From assembly GCF_014696615.1 (NCBI RefSeq), contig NZ_JACJQJ010000022.1:1-64000 (forward strand): a stretch of 64,000 bases of DNA. The letters run 5' to 3'. Shown here piece by piece: positions 44,301 through 53,500 of the stretch. This DNA comes from Nostoc linckia FACHB-104 (GTDB lineage Bacteria; Cyanobacteriota; Cyanobacteriia; Cyanobacteriales; Nostocaceae). Within the stretch, counting starts at the first letter, position 1. Every line of letters starts with the position of its first letter. Made by a program: the position numbers and the translations under genes. A model generated the notes under the pieces. It ran no database searches. It was not told where the DNA came from and saw only the letters and a list, made by a program, of their open reading frames with translations.

Positions 44301-45884
44301 ATGTACAGTGACCAACTACCACGCACTAATACAGGTAAGTTATCGTCTGGTTTTATGAGTAAGTATACTCATATTGAATCAGGCGGTTGGTGGTGTGATG
44401 CTGGCGTTAATCCCAAGTCCTTTGCCTACTTGAAGCCTGGAGATAAACCTGATAGGAAGTTATGGGGATGCTATAAGCCTAATAATCCCAGAGAAAAAGC
44501 CGATAAACCCGGCAAATTCATTAAATATGAACATCCACCAAAAACTGAACTGAGTATTTTCCTGCTTGATGTGCCGGATGACATTGCTGATCGCATTTAT
44601 GAAAAATTTGGGGTACAGCCGACCGAAAGCGATCGCACTTCGGGATTTTGGTATTGTGTTTGGAAGCATAATCTCCCTGTCACTATCACTGAGGGAGCGA
44701 AGAAAGCTGCCAGTCTGTTAAGTCAGGGACACCCTGCCATTGGACTGCCCGGAATTTACGCCGGTTATCGCAGTAAGGATGAGCTAGGGGAACGTCGAGC
44801 TTTGCTCGAAGCTGGGGGAGCAGGGGTAGCTGAGGGAGCAGGGGGAGAGAACCCCATAGATAAATCTAGGGGCATTCCTTCACTTTATGAGGGCAATTCT
44901 CCCCCAGCCTCCTCAGCCTCAAGAGCTTCCCCAGCCCTCCCTCATGGGGAAAAGATGAAAGCTAGGCTCATGGATGAGTTAGCTGTTTTTGCTACAAAAG
45001 AACGGGAAATTACTTTCTGCTTTGACTACGAGACGCGACCTGAAACTCAACGAAATATAGAAATTGCTATCTCGCGCACTGGGCGGCTGCTAGAGTCACA
45101 GGGAGCATCTGTGAGTGTGGTGACATTACCGGGGCCTTCTAAAGGAGTTGATGATTTAATTGTGGCTCAGGGGGCTTTGGCATACGAGAAAGCATTTTCT
45201 AGTGCTGTAACTCTCAAAACTTGGCGAGATAACAATAATCAACAGCGTCATGCTTCACCTGCACCACCTAAAAAGTTAAGCGACTTTGAGCGTAAACAAC
45301 TGCTGCTACAACGTTTCAGAGGTCAATTAACTCAAATGGCGTTTAAGAAGGCCATTGATGCACTAACTGACCAACAACTACTGTACTTAGAACAAGCGGT
45401 CAAGGAATATTTTGATCAGCCACTGGCTCAAGTACCTGCACCTATTGATAGGCAAGCTATTGAAAGCGAAATTAGTCATCTTCAGCCACAAATTGATAGT
45501 TTGTGGTTAGAACACGCTCACCAAGAGAAAGCTATTAGAACAATGGAGCTTTTTCCGCTTCATCAGTTGAGTAATAAGTACAATGAGGCTTTGGAGCAGC
45601 AATTGCAAACTATCGGAACTATTAAAGAATTAGTTGCACATAAACACCAGCTTCAGTTAAAAATTCAGGAATATGAAACAAAGCGAGAAAATCATCATTC
45701 TTGGGAGAAAGAGCAGCAGACTGTTGAAATGAAGACTATGGCACAGATACTTAAATCTCCTGAGTTACAGTCACGATTGACGAGTATTAAGGATGAGATT
45801 GAACTCAAACAACAGCAACTTCAAGCTAGGTTATCTATTTCTCGACAGCCTTCACCACAACCGCGTCGAGGCTTGAGAAGGTGA
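41364..45884 (+). CDS. MobF (TrwC/TraI) relaxase-helicase fused to a DUF3854/TOPRIM-like domain
   Basis: Conjugative relaxase that would nick oriT, attach to the strand and unwind it. Residues 1-300 are the TrwC relaxase domain: candidate tyrosines at 15, 20 and 21 (VHYFMEGYYQEG) and the metal-binding HLHTH (His 153, 155, 157). From about 400 a RecD-like helicase follows, with Walker A GVAGAGKTFALKE and WVVDEAGLLS. A Pro/Thr linker leads to about 955-1290, a DUF3854 domain (SGGWWCDAGVNP, ITEGAKKAASLLSQGHPAIG, FDYETRPETQRNI) with a TOPRIM-like Glu and acidic pair, then a coiled-coil tail. A 53-codon in-frame insertion (about 1144-1196) interrupts that domain. Only the relaxase is visible of the transfer machinery, so coupling protein and mating-pore genes must lie elsewhere. 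Confidence 0.92.
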   Translation: MLTAKNTEPQQAVHYFMEGYYQEGTSRWSGQGAKKLGLSGAVDQQETFTNIVNGLSPDGSQHLAKRKLDSSQRRAATDLTFSAPKSVSLQALVGGDEKLITAHQLAVQKTIQLIEERYSYTRVTTDAHRVATRTGNLVVAEFDHIETRELDPHLHTHAVVMNMTQLDNGEWYSLLNDEIFKNKKFLGMVYQNYLALEVEKLGYQVEPKKHGQFEIKGFREQDLQEFSKRRQQILNAVGENATWAEREAAWTATRNIKQKINPQELKASWKEEAAALGIKFVQPGAVQPEQKPRLVSDYNLEEAIAHCSERNVAFTQEDLEKFILNQGLATDVSLIEPLIKVNSELLSLSQDNRDFTTLAAVHRELATIKLMQKGQGKVSPLAQREIVDSYLEKTALNLDQRRAVLDAATTTDQFTAWQGVAGAGKTFALKELKAIAAASGYSIKGFAPSSMAAKVLSLELDIQAETVARLLVSEPPQEIEPNQIWVVDEAGLLSAKDAIALLERATLELARVLLVGDTKQLSAVEAGNPFKSLQQAGIKTSYLNSSNRQRAPKLKLAVDLIAQSRIEEGFSRLDENGCIETITPESKIEAIARDYITVTPEDRARTLVLAGTNKERLAITQAIRERLKTEGSLGTATTITQLQVKDLTSVQMRYTHNFELGDMVMPTRSYKRRGLEKGQLYSVVGKDSDQLSLKALDGQYFQVDTGFSKAVYQRQQIEIAEGDRLRWTKNDRQLGRRNGQEFVVTAIDGNNAQIQYLDSGQTEFINLQQAQHLDYAIVSTTYSSQGKTADRVLIAADHTIGQESFYVAVSRARYDLKLYTEDKDSLLALAQSSRAKENALSVLRQKELEKQHLSSLEKEAVVNAAIVAKTLTVPKEIAVPQPVVLTEVTPPVIQTQPLETPVTIVSTTEPVIKKPVPTSVQPKVAFWTPSNVGEAPERLDYQHLRELVEDSAIHPDIATRNFKSLHQTLDWEHEAWEYLMYSDQLPRTNTGKLSSGFMSKYTHIESGGWWCDAGVNPKSFAYLKPGDKPDRKLWGCYKPNNPREKADKPGKFIKYEHPPKTELSIFLLDVPDDIADRIYEKFGVQPTESDRTSGFWYCVWKHNLPVTITEGAKKAASLLSQGHPAIGLPGIYAGYRSKDELGERRALLEAGGAGVAEGAGGENPIDKSRGIPSLYEGNSPPASSASRASPALPHGEKMKARLMDELAVFATKEREITFCFDYETRPETQRNIEIAISRTGRLLESQGASVSVVTLPGPSKGVDDLIVAQGALAYEKAFSSAVTLKTWRDNNNQQRHASPAPPKKLSDFERKQLLLQRFRGQLTQMAFKKAIDALTDQQLLYLEQAVKEYFDQPLAQVPAPIDRQAIESEISHLQPQIDSLWLEHAHQEKAIRTMELFPLHQLSNKYNEALEQQLQTIGTIKELVAHKHQLQLKIQEYETKRENHHSWEKEQQTVEMKTMAQILKSPELQSRLTSIKDEIELKQQQLQARLSISRQPSPQPRRGLRR
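44793..44951. mobile_element. 159-bp in-frame insertion of an interspersed repeat within the DUF3854 domain
   Basis: GGGGAA occurs at 44787-44792 and again at 44946-44951, exactly 159 bp apart. The DNA between is unlike its surroundings: AGCTTTGCTCGAAGC hairpin, then GGGGGAGCAGGGG-type blocks and their complements (TCTCCCCCAGCCTCCTCAGC). Similar GGGGAGCAGGGG sequence is found in the intergenic regions at 45890-45945 and 50220-50340, so this is a dispersed repeat family. Its 53 codons (Gly/Ala/Ser/Pro-rich) keep the frame open. Confidence 0.65.
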
Positions 45885-46774
45885 GATAACAGAGCAGGGG
45901 GAGCAAGGGGAGAGGAAAGTGCTGGGGGGGGGAATGCCTTTTAGGCAGGGCTGGGGAGATATTGAGGCACTTGAGGAATAAGAATTCTTTTTCACGTTTA
46001 TATTGACTCATTTGTTATCTATCGCCACTCAAAATACTTCAAAGATTTATCAATGAGTTGAAGTTCTAAACCATTGACTCATTTTGTAGTGCAAATGTAG
46101 GTTTTCGTATTATCTTGGGGCTTTCTGTTTTTAGAAAATTCTTTTTTCCTCAAAAACTTGCTCCAAAAATTTGGCGTACTGTGCGAGAGTTTTTGGCAGG
46201 GTCAAGTCTCTCCCAAAAAGTCAAAAACCAACCAATTCATGGAAAAGTTTGGGAAATTAATGACAACTTTTGGGAGAAGTTTGGGAAAATTTGGGAAGCT
46301 TTAAGATGATTCAAGTCTAGCTTATTGAGAATCGTGTCAATAAGCTTCAAAAACCTGACCTGATTTTCCTTTTAGTCACTTTTTTTGGGAGATTTAGGGA
46401 GATACTTGCCCTAAATATGGAAGATTATGGGAAACTTTGGGGACGAAGTATCACTTTTTTGGGAATTTTTTTTGGACTTTTACTCTGTAAGGCAAGGCTT
46501 TTTGTAGTTAATTTGTAGTCGTTTTGTAGTTCAAAGCTAGGTTAAATAGGGTGACATCTTTAGCTTGATGGCAACCAGATTTTCTCCTCTTGGGTTGAGA
46601 AAATTTTTGGTATTACTTCAAAAAAACTTAATCTGCATTACACGTAATAGCCCATTAGTGTAACTTGATACGGTCGGTATGCAACGGGATTGTTAGGCAG
46701 TAGATGCACTCGGTAGCGGTAGAGACTGCCGACTGCGACAAGTACTAGGTCGTGGACTTACGGAACGCTGCATA
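45885..46774. other. non-coding region right of the relaxase, with inverted 19-mer and phased GGGAA repeats
   Basis: No gene is supported. TTTGGCGTACTGTGCGAGA (46170-46188) is the inverted partner of 40833-40851. To its right lie 11-bp-phased units near AAGTTTGGGAA at 46245, 46266, 46277 and 46288, and looser GGGAGATTTAGGGAGA and TATGGGAAACTTTGGGG sequence to 46470. TTTTGTAGT motifs occur at both 46080 and 46500-46530. A GGGGAGCAAGGGGAGAG repeat follows the relaxase stop. It mirrors the left flank and may be an origin or transfer region. Confidence 0.55.
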
Positions 46775-47746
46775 TCAAACACGAATGACGACTTTCCCCA
46801 ACACCTGCCTTTGTTCAAGGTGGCGAATTGCTGCGGGAACTTCGCTTAAACTGTAGCGCTGGTCAATGAAAGGGGCGATCTTGCCTGCCACCATAAATTC
46901 CCTCAACGTGACGAGATCTGTTTGGTTGGGTTTTAAAGCTAGGCATTTCACCTTCCGACGACTAGTTCTAGAAATCCAGTCGCCGAGAAACATCGCCTGG
47001 AAATACTGAGCGGTCGAGCCGCCGACCAGAACGTAGGTTCCCTCGGTCGTCAATGCTGGCAAATAGTCGAAAACGGAACGGTAGGCTGCCGCATCCAGCA
47101 TCAGGTCATAACGCTGCCCATCTTGGGTGACCTCTGTTTGAGTATAGTCAATGATATGATCTGCACCGAGCGCTCGCACCATGTCCATTTTTTTCGTGCT
47201 ACATAGGGCAGTTACCTCAGCACCAAGTGCCTTCGCAATCTGTACCGCAAACGACCCTATGCCACCGGACGCACCATTGATCAACACCTTCTGCCCTGAC
47301 TGAATCTGACCTACATCCCGCAGACCCTGCAAAGCGGCAAGGGCTGCTCCAGGAACCGTTGCAGCTTCTTCAAAGGTCGTGCCAACCGGCTTCAGCACCA
47401 ATGCCGCTTCGGTTGCACAAACATACTCGGCGAATGTGCCGAAACCACACTCTGACAGATCTCCAAAGACCTCATCACCGGGTTTAAACTGCGTAACATC
47501 TTTGCCAACGGCTTCAACCCGTCCTGCCACATCTTTGCCGAGGATCTTGATTTTTGGCTTGAGTAGACCCCCAAACATGAGGCGAATGAGGAATGGAGTC
47601 CCTCGCATGAGATGCCAGTCGCCAGCATTGACGGACGCGGCATAAACCTGCACCAGTACGCCATCATCTGACACAACGGGCTTGTCAACCTCCTTCAGAC
47701 TCAACACATCCGTTGAACCGTATTCGGTCTGGACGATCGCTCTCAT
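46775..47746 (-). CDS. zinc-independent medium-chain dehydrogenase/quinone oxidoreductase-like protein
   Basis: A 323-residue NAD(P)-dependent reductase of the MDR superfamily, quinone oxidoreductase-like. Family marks are YAASVNAGDWHLMRG, LGKDVAGRVEAVGKDV, FKPGDEVFG, and the Rossmann motif INGASGGIGSFAVQIAKALGAEV. Then come ADHIIDYTQT, and IAPFIDQRYSLSEVPAAIRH near the end. The structural zinc cysteines are absent. The ATG at 47746 has AAGGA nine bases upstream; an upstream extension of 16 codons is unlikely. Substrate cannot be told. It stands alone on the leftward strand. Confidence 0.88.
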   Translation of the reverse strand: MRAIVQTEYGSTDVLSLKEVDKPVVSDDGVLVQVYAASVNAGDWHLMRGTPFLIRLMFGGLLKPKIKILGKDVAGRVEAVGKDVTQFKPGDEVFGDLSECGFGTFAEYVCATEAALVLKPVGTTFEEAATVPGAALAALQGLRDVGQIQSGQKVLINGASGGIGSFAVQIAKALGAEVTALCSTKKMDMVRALGADHIIDYTQTEVTQDGQRYDLMLDAAAYRSVFDYLPALTTEGTYVLVGGSTAQYFQAMFLGDWISRTSRRKVKCLALKPNQTDLVTLREFMVAGKIAPFIDQRYSLSEVPAAIRHLEQRQVLGKVVIRV

Positions 47747-47879
47747 TTTGTCATTCCTTTGGCTTATCGTTTTGGCTCGTGATTCATGCAGCATTACATA
47801 AAAGAGCCAAAAAGTGTAATCAAAGCCTCAAACTCTTCTCAATCATCCCCCCACGCGTACGCATCGCACTAATAGCCGC

Positions 47880-47978
47880 GACCGAGAAGAGTCGTTGCGC
47901 GGTTGTGGCTTGAAAAATGCCCTCAACAACTGGCTTTCAGCTACAAAGTAAGAAACGTAGGTATCAACGTTTCTTAAA
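47880..47978. repeat. degenerate dispersed repeat with hairpin
   Basis: AAGAAACGT (47950-47958) and ACGTTTCTT (47967-47975) form a hairpin. The segment from about 47880 resembles 57200-57305, sharing CAA(C/G)CTGGCTT and ACAAAGTAAGAAA / ACTAAAGTAAGAAA followed by GTTTCTTA. It appears to be a worn copy of the same repeat. No gene is supported elsewhere in 47747-48093. Confidence 0.4.
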
Positions 47979-48093
47979 CCGAATTTCCAGTTGCGTCTCT
48001 AGGAGATGAAATATCACTTCAGATATACATTAGCTGAAGCTTCTTCAAGTTCATAGATGCGTAGAAGGGGTTGAGATGTAAGTTGATTTGGAG

Positions 48094-48591
48094 TTAGTCG
48101 TTGATCGGGTTGGGGCGACCACTAGGATCAATAACGAGCAACAATATCCCAATTAAGAGGCTAAGGGAGCAAAGTACTCCATAGCCCCAGAGCCTGACGT
48201 TAAGTGCAGCATCAGAATTGATCCTTGCCTGAGTCGGTATGCTGGGGTCATACCGCACTTGAACGGTTTTATTCTCACAAGAGAGTTGGCTCGAACAAGC
48301 GCTACTGGTGGTTAAATTGACTGATTTACCTTGATGAGTTTGAAACTCGACTGTTGAAATATATTTTGTCCTGGAACTTAACGGAACAATCCCACCACCG
48401 GAATATTCCTTTTCTTCCCTCGTTTCGATAACGGTTCCAGTTGCAGAAATTGCGTTAGCTTCAAACGCCACCTCAGATCGATAGTATGAGGGAAACTGAA
48501 CTAAGAGCATTCCACCAACAGAGGCAAACAAGATTCCCAATGCTTTCATACAGAATATATCGACTGCATTGACTGGTCGTACAGCGCTCAT
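48094..48591 (-). CDS. DUF3592 membrane protein
   Basis: A 165-residue protein with two transmembrane segments (ALGILFASVGGMLLVQF near 17-33; GYGVLCSLSLLIGILLLVI near 136-154). Between them lies a beta-rich domain with the DUF3592 pattern: ISATGTVIETREEKEYS, STVEFQTHQGKSVNL, CENKTVQVRYDPSIPTQARI. The soluble part would face the periplasm. Function of the family is unknown. AGAGG lies about six bases before the ATG. The 286 bp to its right hold no gene. Confidence 0.78.
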   Translation of the reverse strand: MSAVRPVNAVDIFCMKALGILFASVGGMLLVQFPSYYRSEVAFEANAISATGTVIETREEKEYSGGGIVPLSSRTKYISTVEFQTHQGKSVNLTTSSACSSQLSCENKTVQVRYDPSIPTQARINSDAALNVRLWGYGVLCSLSLLIGILLLVIDPSGRPNPIND

Positions 48592-48877
48592 ACCTCACCT
48601 CTGTTAGGTTGCACTCATCGGTTTAGAGTCTCTTTTAGTATAGGCATCACTGTGCCTGAAAAGGAAAATTGTATGCTTATATCTCTGCACTCTCAGTATT
48701 GGCAGAGATATAAGCTCTTTCAACCGCCGATTCAACGAAATCCTAATTACGTTGAACACAGCCCCAGAACGCCCTATTTTCGTTTTCAGCCTCTATTTCT
48801 GAAATCGCAGCTATCTCGGCTCAACCTCTAAATAGGGTTGCAAACATAGCTTGCAAGGGTCATAAAACTATCTCATA

Positions 48878-49285
48878 ATGGTAGTCCAACTCCAGCACTC
48901 CAGCAGGTGGCGTAAAGAGAAGGTGAAATTGAAAAATATAGCTGGAAATGATGTATCTATTTTTTTGTTCCAATTTGAATTACGCGGTTATGGCATTGAC
49001 TTTGTTTTGAATGAGGCTATTGCCGCTGACATGTACCAAGATGTAGATGAGAAAATAAAACCGCTTGTCCACGCATGTTGCGAAACACTTTCACGGTACA
49101 AACACTTGAGCATCAGCAACGTCATTATGGACGGCAATTTTCTTGTTACAGGAGAATTTGAGGTTATGCTGAGTAAGGGGTTAGGACGACACTTTATACA
49201 TCAGGAAAAGGAGCGGTTATTTCAGGATGCCAAAAATATTGCCGATCTCTTAGCCGTGGTAATGAATAGAAGGACTCAAGAATAA
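48878..49285 (+). CDS. hypothetical protein
   Basis: A 135-residue soluble protein without recognised domain. It has alternating strands and helices (DVSIFLFQFELRGYGIDFVL; EKIKPLVHACCETLSRYKHL; QEKERLFQDAKNIADLLAVV) and is likely a folded small protein. The ATG has no clear ribosome binding site. It is isolated between the DUF3592 gene and a dispersed-repeat copy. Confidence 0.6.
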   Translation: MVVQLQHSSRWRKEKVKLKNIAGNDVSIFLFQFELRGYGIDFVLNEAIAADMYQDVDEKIKPLVHACCETLSRYKHLSISNVIMDGNFLVTGEFEVMLSKGLGRHFIHQEKERLFQDAKNIADLLAVVMNRRTQE

Positions 49286-49384
49286 GAGGGTAGTGATATG
49301 GAAGTAGTGGTAAAGAAAACGGTCGTTTTTTTTTACTTTATATTTGCAGTTAATCCTGGCTGAAATTCAAATGTTCAAATCACA

Positions 49385-49504
49385 GTTGCTCCCGAACTAG
49401 AGTAAGAAAATCTTTTAAGAAAAGGCAAATACAGTAAAGCCTCTGAGGGAGCTTGTGGTAAAGGTTTCAGTAGCCAATGTCGCGCAACACTTTTGAGAGG
49501 TCGC
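49385..49504. repeat. 120-bp dispersed repeat, copy 2 (inverted)
   Basis: Reverse complement of the element at 37012-37129, about 90% identical over its length: GTTGCTCCCGAACTAGAGTA at the left, TTTTGAGAGGTCG at the right. Flanking sequence is unrelated, so both ends are sharp. No gene is supported in 49286-49573. Confidence 0.65.
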
Positions 49505-49573
49505 GGCTAATTTAAGAACTGAATATTTTGCAGGTGGGTTAGCAAACTATTTGTAGCTGGGTTAGGCATCCAA

Positions 49574-50137
49574 TTAGTTTCGTTGTGAAGATTTGTTATT
49601 TTCCACTAATGACATTAAACCTTGGCGTTCTAAATAGTGCAGCACTTGGTTAACACATTCAGAAACTGTAAAATTATCAGTTTGACAGATAATATCTGGA
49701 TTAATTGGTGCTTCGTAGGGGTCAGAAATGCCAGTAAAATGTTTGATTTCTCCCGCCCTGGCTTTGGCGTAAAGTCCTTTGACATCACGGGATTCACAAA
49801 CTGCTAGTGGTGCTTGGACGTAAATTTCGATAAAGTTGGTAGTCGTCTGTTTCAATTCCTCTCGAACTTCACGATAGGGACTGATAGCGGCAACGATCGC
49901 AATTATGCCATGACGACTGAGCAAGTTAGCCACAAAGCCAATCCGACGCACATTTGTATCTCGGTCTTGCTTGCTAAAGCCTAGCCCTTGTGAAAGATGG
50001 GTGCGAACGATATCACCATCGAGCAATTCTACCTGGTAATTGCTTACTTGTAGTTCTTGGGCTACACCGTGAGCAATAGTTGTTTTCCCCGCACCACTTA
50101 ACCCTGTAAGCCAGAGAATTGCACCTTGTTGTTTCAT
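49574..50137 (-). CDS. cysC: adenylylsulfate (APS) kinase
   Basis: APS kinase: ATP plus adenylyl sulfate gives PAPS, the activated sulfate for reduction or sulfation. Walker [12 protein letters not shown] is at residues 11-21; the APS-binding [12 protein letters not shown], the lid [13 protein letters not shown], the SPYREVRE loop, [23 protein letters not shown] and EAPINPDI are all in place. From the ATG at 50137 it has 187 residues, normal for a stand-alone CysC; the frame extends 21 codons upstream but without homology. A 188-bp transposed element lies 55-242 bp upstream, within its likely promoter region. No other sulfate gene is nearby. Confidence 0.93.
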   Translation of the reverse strand: MKQQGAILWLTGLSGAGKTTIAHGVAQELQVSNYQVELLDGDIVRTHLSQGLGFSKQDRDTNVRRIGFVANLLSRHGIIAIVAAISPYREVREELKQTTTNFIEIYVQAPLAVCESRDVKGLYAKARAGEIKHFTGISDPYEAPINPDIICQTDNFTVSECVNQVLHYLERQGLMSLVENNKSSQRN

Positions 50138-50191
50138 GTTGAATTTAATACATAATATATAGTGCCCAGCATTCTCAGTGGGTAATGAGAC

Positions 50192-50379
50192 GAATGGCAC
50201 GCTTGTAAAGGGGAAATCGTTGAGGCAGCAGGGGGGCTCCAGGAGCGGAGGAGCAGGGGAGAAAAAAGAAGTTTAAGGCTGTGCGTTCGCAAGAAATAGA
50301 AATCCCCCTGCACCAGAGTACCCCTGCCCCTCTGCAATCCTTATACTGTATACCCTTCAGCTTAACAAGCGTGCCATTC
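50192..50379. mobile_element. 188-bp MITE with 15-bp inverted repeats and 11-bp target duplication
   Basis: The ends are GAATGGCACGCTTGT (50192-50206) and its exact reverse complement (50365-50379). GGTAATGAGAC stands directly outside each end (50181-50191 and 50380-50390), a perfect 11-bp direct repeat as left by transposition. The inside has G-rich GGGGGGCTCC / AGGAGCAGGGG and complementary CCCCTGCCCCTCTGC sequence and no gene. It sits just upstream of cysC. Confidence 0.85.
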
Positions 50380-50549
50380 GGTAATGAGACAAAGTGATCG
50401 CATTCAATTCTTTCAAATACGCTTGTGTCATAGGTTCTGTTCTGCGTCCACTTATCCTTTAAGTTAGAACCTTTGGTCAAGCTATGGTTCAAAATTTGGT
50501 CATGCAGGGAGATGGGGAGCGATCGCTCCCCTCTCTGGCTCAATCGGTA

Positions 50550-53500
50550 TTAGGCGATCGCCAAGTTATTAATATTGCCGCTGAATCCAGTAATCTCAAT
50601 AACGGCATCGCTACCAGCCTGGAAGCCTGCGGTGCCGTCGTTGAGCGCCACAAAGCGACGGCTGCCAAAGGTGAAGGAGGCGGCTCCGTTGACCCCAAAG
50701 TTCGTTGTGGTCAGCACTGCTCCTACATCGGTAGCACTAAGGCTGGCGACTGCACCCAGCTTGCGGAGGTTAGCAGCACTCACGGAGTTGGGGCCATCTA
50801 TGATGTCGGTACCAATCACCAGGTCAGTGATGCGATCGAAGTTATCGACGAGAGAATCGGTGAGGGCAAAGCGGAAGGTATCAGCCCCCAGCCCTCCGGT
50901 TAAAGTATCAGCTCCCGTTCCACCGACCAGCAGGTCGTCACCATTACCACCGCCGAGCAGGATGTCGTTGCCCCCATTCCCAAACAGGGTGTCGTTGCCG
51001 TTACCGCCATCCAGGAAATCAGGCCCCGCATTGCCGTTCAGGGTGTCTCTGCCGTTGCCACCGCTTTGGCGAGTGCCCGTCAACACGCTGACGGTGCCCG
51101 TGGCGGTACCGCCCTTGCCATCGCTGAGGGTGTACTGGAAGCTGTTGTTGCCGCCGCTAATGGGGTTAAAGGTGATGAAGTCATCGGCAAAGTTGGTGGG
51201 GGTGGCGTTGTTGTTGAAGGCAACGGTGCCACCTACCGCACCACTGACACCCGTAATCCGCACAATGTCGCCCTGATCCACGTCGCTATCGTTACCCAGG
51301 AGGGTAGACACCGGAATGGTGAGCAGGGTACCTTGAGTTGCCGTTAGTGAATCGGCAACAGCAACCGGAGCATCGTTAGTTCCTGTCACAGTAAAGGTGA
51401 GATTTTGAGTGGCAGAATCCGCCGTACCATCGTTGACTTTCAGGGAGTAGGTGACGGTGAGGGAGTCGCCTGTGGCTAAGAAATCAAGATTGGCAGGGCC
51501 GGGGTTGTAAGTATAGCCAATAGTCTGGTTGGTGCCGTCGGAGGTGATGGGGTTGCCCAAGGTGAAGGCTCCAGCAGCAGTCAGGGCGCTGACATTCACC
51601 CCAACGGGTAGGGTGGTGGAACCATTGAGCTGGACAACCGGACTACCGACCACAGAGGCGCTGAGGTTGTTGCCCAAATCCAGGTCGCGGACGGTGAGGT
51701 TGCCCGTGATAGCTGCCAGGTCTTGCGCCGATGCCTCGGCGAGTTCCGTCACCGCCGCTGGGGCAGGAATGGCGGATAAAACGGGGGTATCGTTGGTGCC
51801 GGTAATCGTGAAGGTGAGATTTTGAGTGGCAGAATCCGCTGTGCCATCGCTGACTTTCAGGGAGTAGGTGACGGTGAGGGAATCACCTGCGGCTGAGAAA
51901 TCGAGGTTTACCGCACCAGGGTCATAAGTATAGCCAATGGTCTGGCTGGTGCCGTCGGAGGTGATGGGGTTGCCCAAGGTGAAGGCTCCAGCAGCAGTCA
52001 GGGCAGCAAGGTTGACCCCGGCAGGCAATGTCGTAGAGAGATTTAGCTGGACAACGGGGCTACCGACCACAGAAGCAGTCAAGCTATCGCCCACATTGTC
52101 ATCTTGCACCGTCAGGTTGCCGGTAATCGGGGCTAAATCCTGAGCGGCGGCATCGACCAGTTCTGGGACGGCAGCCGGGGCAGGAATGGCGGAAAGCACC
52201 GGGGCGACGTTGTTGTCGTCATCGAGGATGGTGAGGGTGGCGCTGGTGTTGGTATTCAGCACGCTGTAGCCGCGCCCTTCGACCAGAGTGAGGATGACGG
52301 TTTCGTTGTCATCGACAACCACTGTGTCATCAACGGGGGTGAGGGTAATGGTGACGCTGGTTTGACCGTCGGGGATGGTGACGCTGCCCGTGTTATTGCT
52401 GATGGTAATGGGGTTGCCATTAACTGAGAGGGTGTAGTCAGTGGTCAGGGTTGCGGTGCCACCGACGCTGAAGCTGACTGCCACAGCCCCACGGGTGGCG
52501 TTGTTGCGGGAGATGGTAAAGCTGCCCGTGACCTGCCCTGCCTCAGCCGGGGAGCCAGTGGCGGTGATAGTGGTGACGGGAGCGGTTTCGTACCAGGTGA
52601 TCGTGTCGTCGTCGCGAGAGGCGGAGAGGACATCGAGGTCGCCATCCCCATCCACATCCGCCGCATACACCGAGTAGGCACCGTCAGCAGTGGTGGTGAT
52701 GATACGCTCAGTAAAGCCCCCGCTGCCGTTGTTCTCGTACCAGGCAATCGTGTCGTCGTTGACAGAGGCAGAGAGGACATCGAGGTCGCCATCCCCATCC
52801 ACATCCGCCGCATACACCGATTCGGCAAAGTCGGCAGTGGTGGTGATGATGCGCTTGGTAAAGCTCTGGCTGCCGTTGTTCTCGTACCAGGCGATCGTGT
52901 CGTCGAAGGCAGAGGCAGAGAGGACATCGAGGTCGCCATCCCCATCCACATCCGCCGCATACACCGAGCGGGCACGGTCGGCAGTGGTGGTGATGATGCG
53001 TTCAGTAAAGCCCTGACTGCCGTTGTTCTCGTACCAGGCAATCGTGTTGTCTACTGTAGAGGCAGAGAGGACATCGAGGTCGCCATCCCCATCCACATCC
53101 GCTGAATACACCGAGAAGGCAGCGTCGGCAGTGGTGGTGATGATGCGCTCAGTAAAGCCCTGGCTGCCGTTGTTTTCATACCAGGCGATCGTGTCGTCGT
53201 TGGCAGAGGCAGAGAGGACATCAAGGTCGCCATCCCCATCCACATCCGCCGCATACACCGAGCGGGCACCGTCGGCAGTGGTGGTGATGATGCGCTCAGT
53301 AAAGCCCTGGCTGCCGTTGTTTTCGTACCAGGCGATCGTGTCGTCGTTGACAGAGGCGGAGAGGACATCGAGGTCGCCATCCCCATCCACATCCGCCGCA
53401 TACACCGAGAAGGCAAATTCGGCAGTGGTGGTGATGATGCGCTCCGTAAAGCTCTCGCTGCCGTTGTTCTCGTACCAGGCGATCTTGTCTTCCCCAGAGG

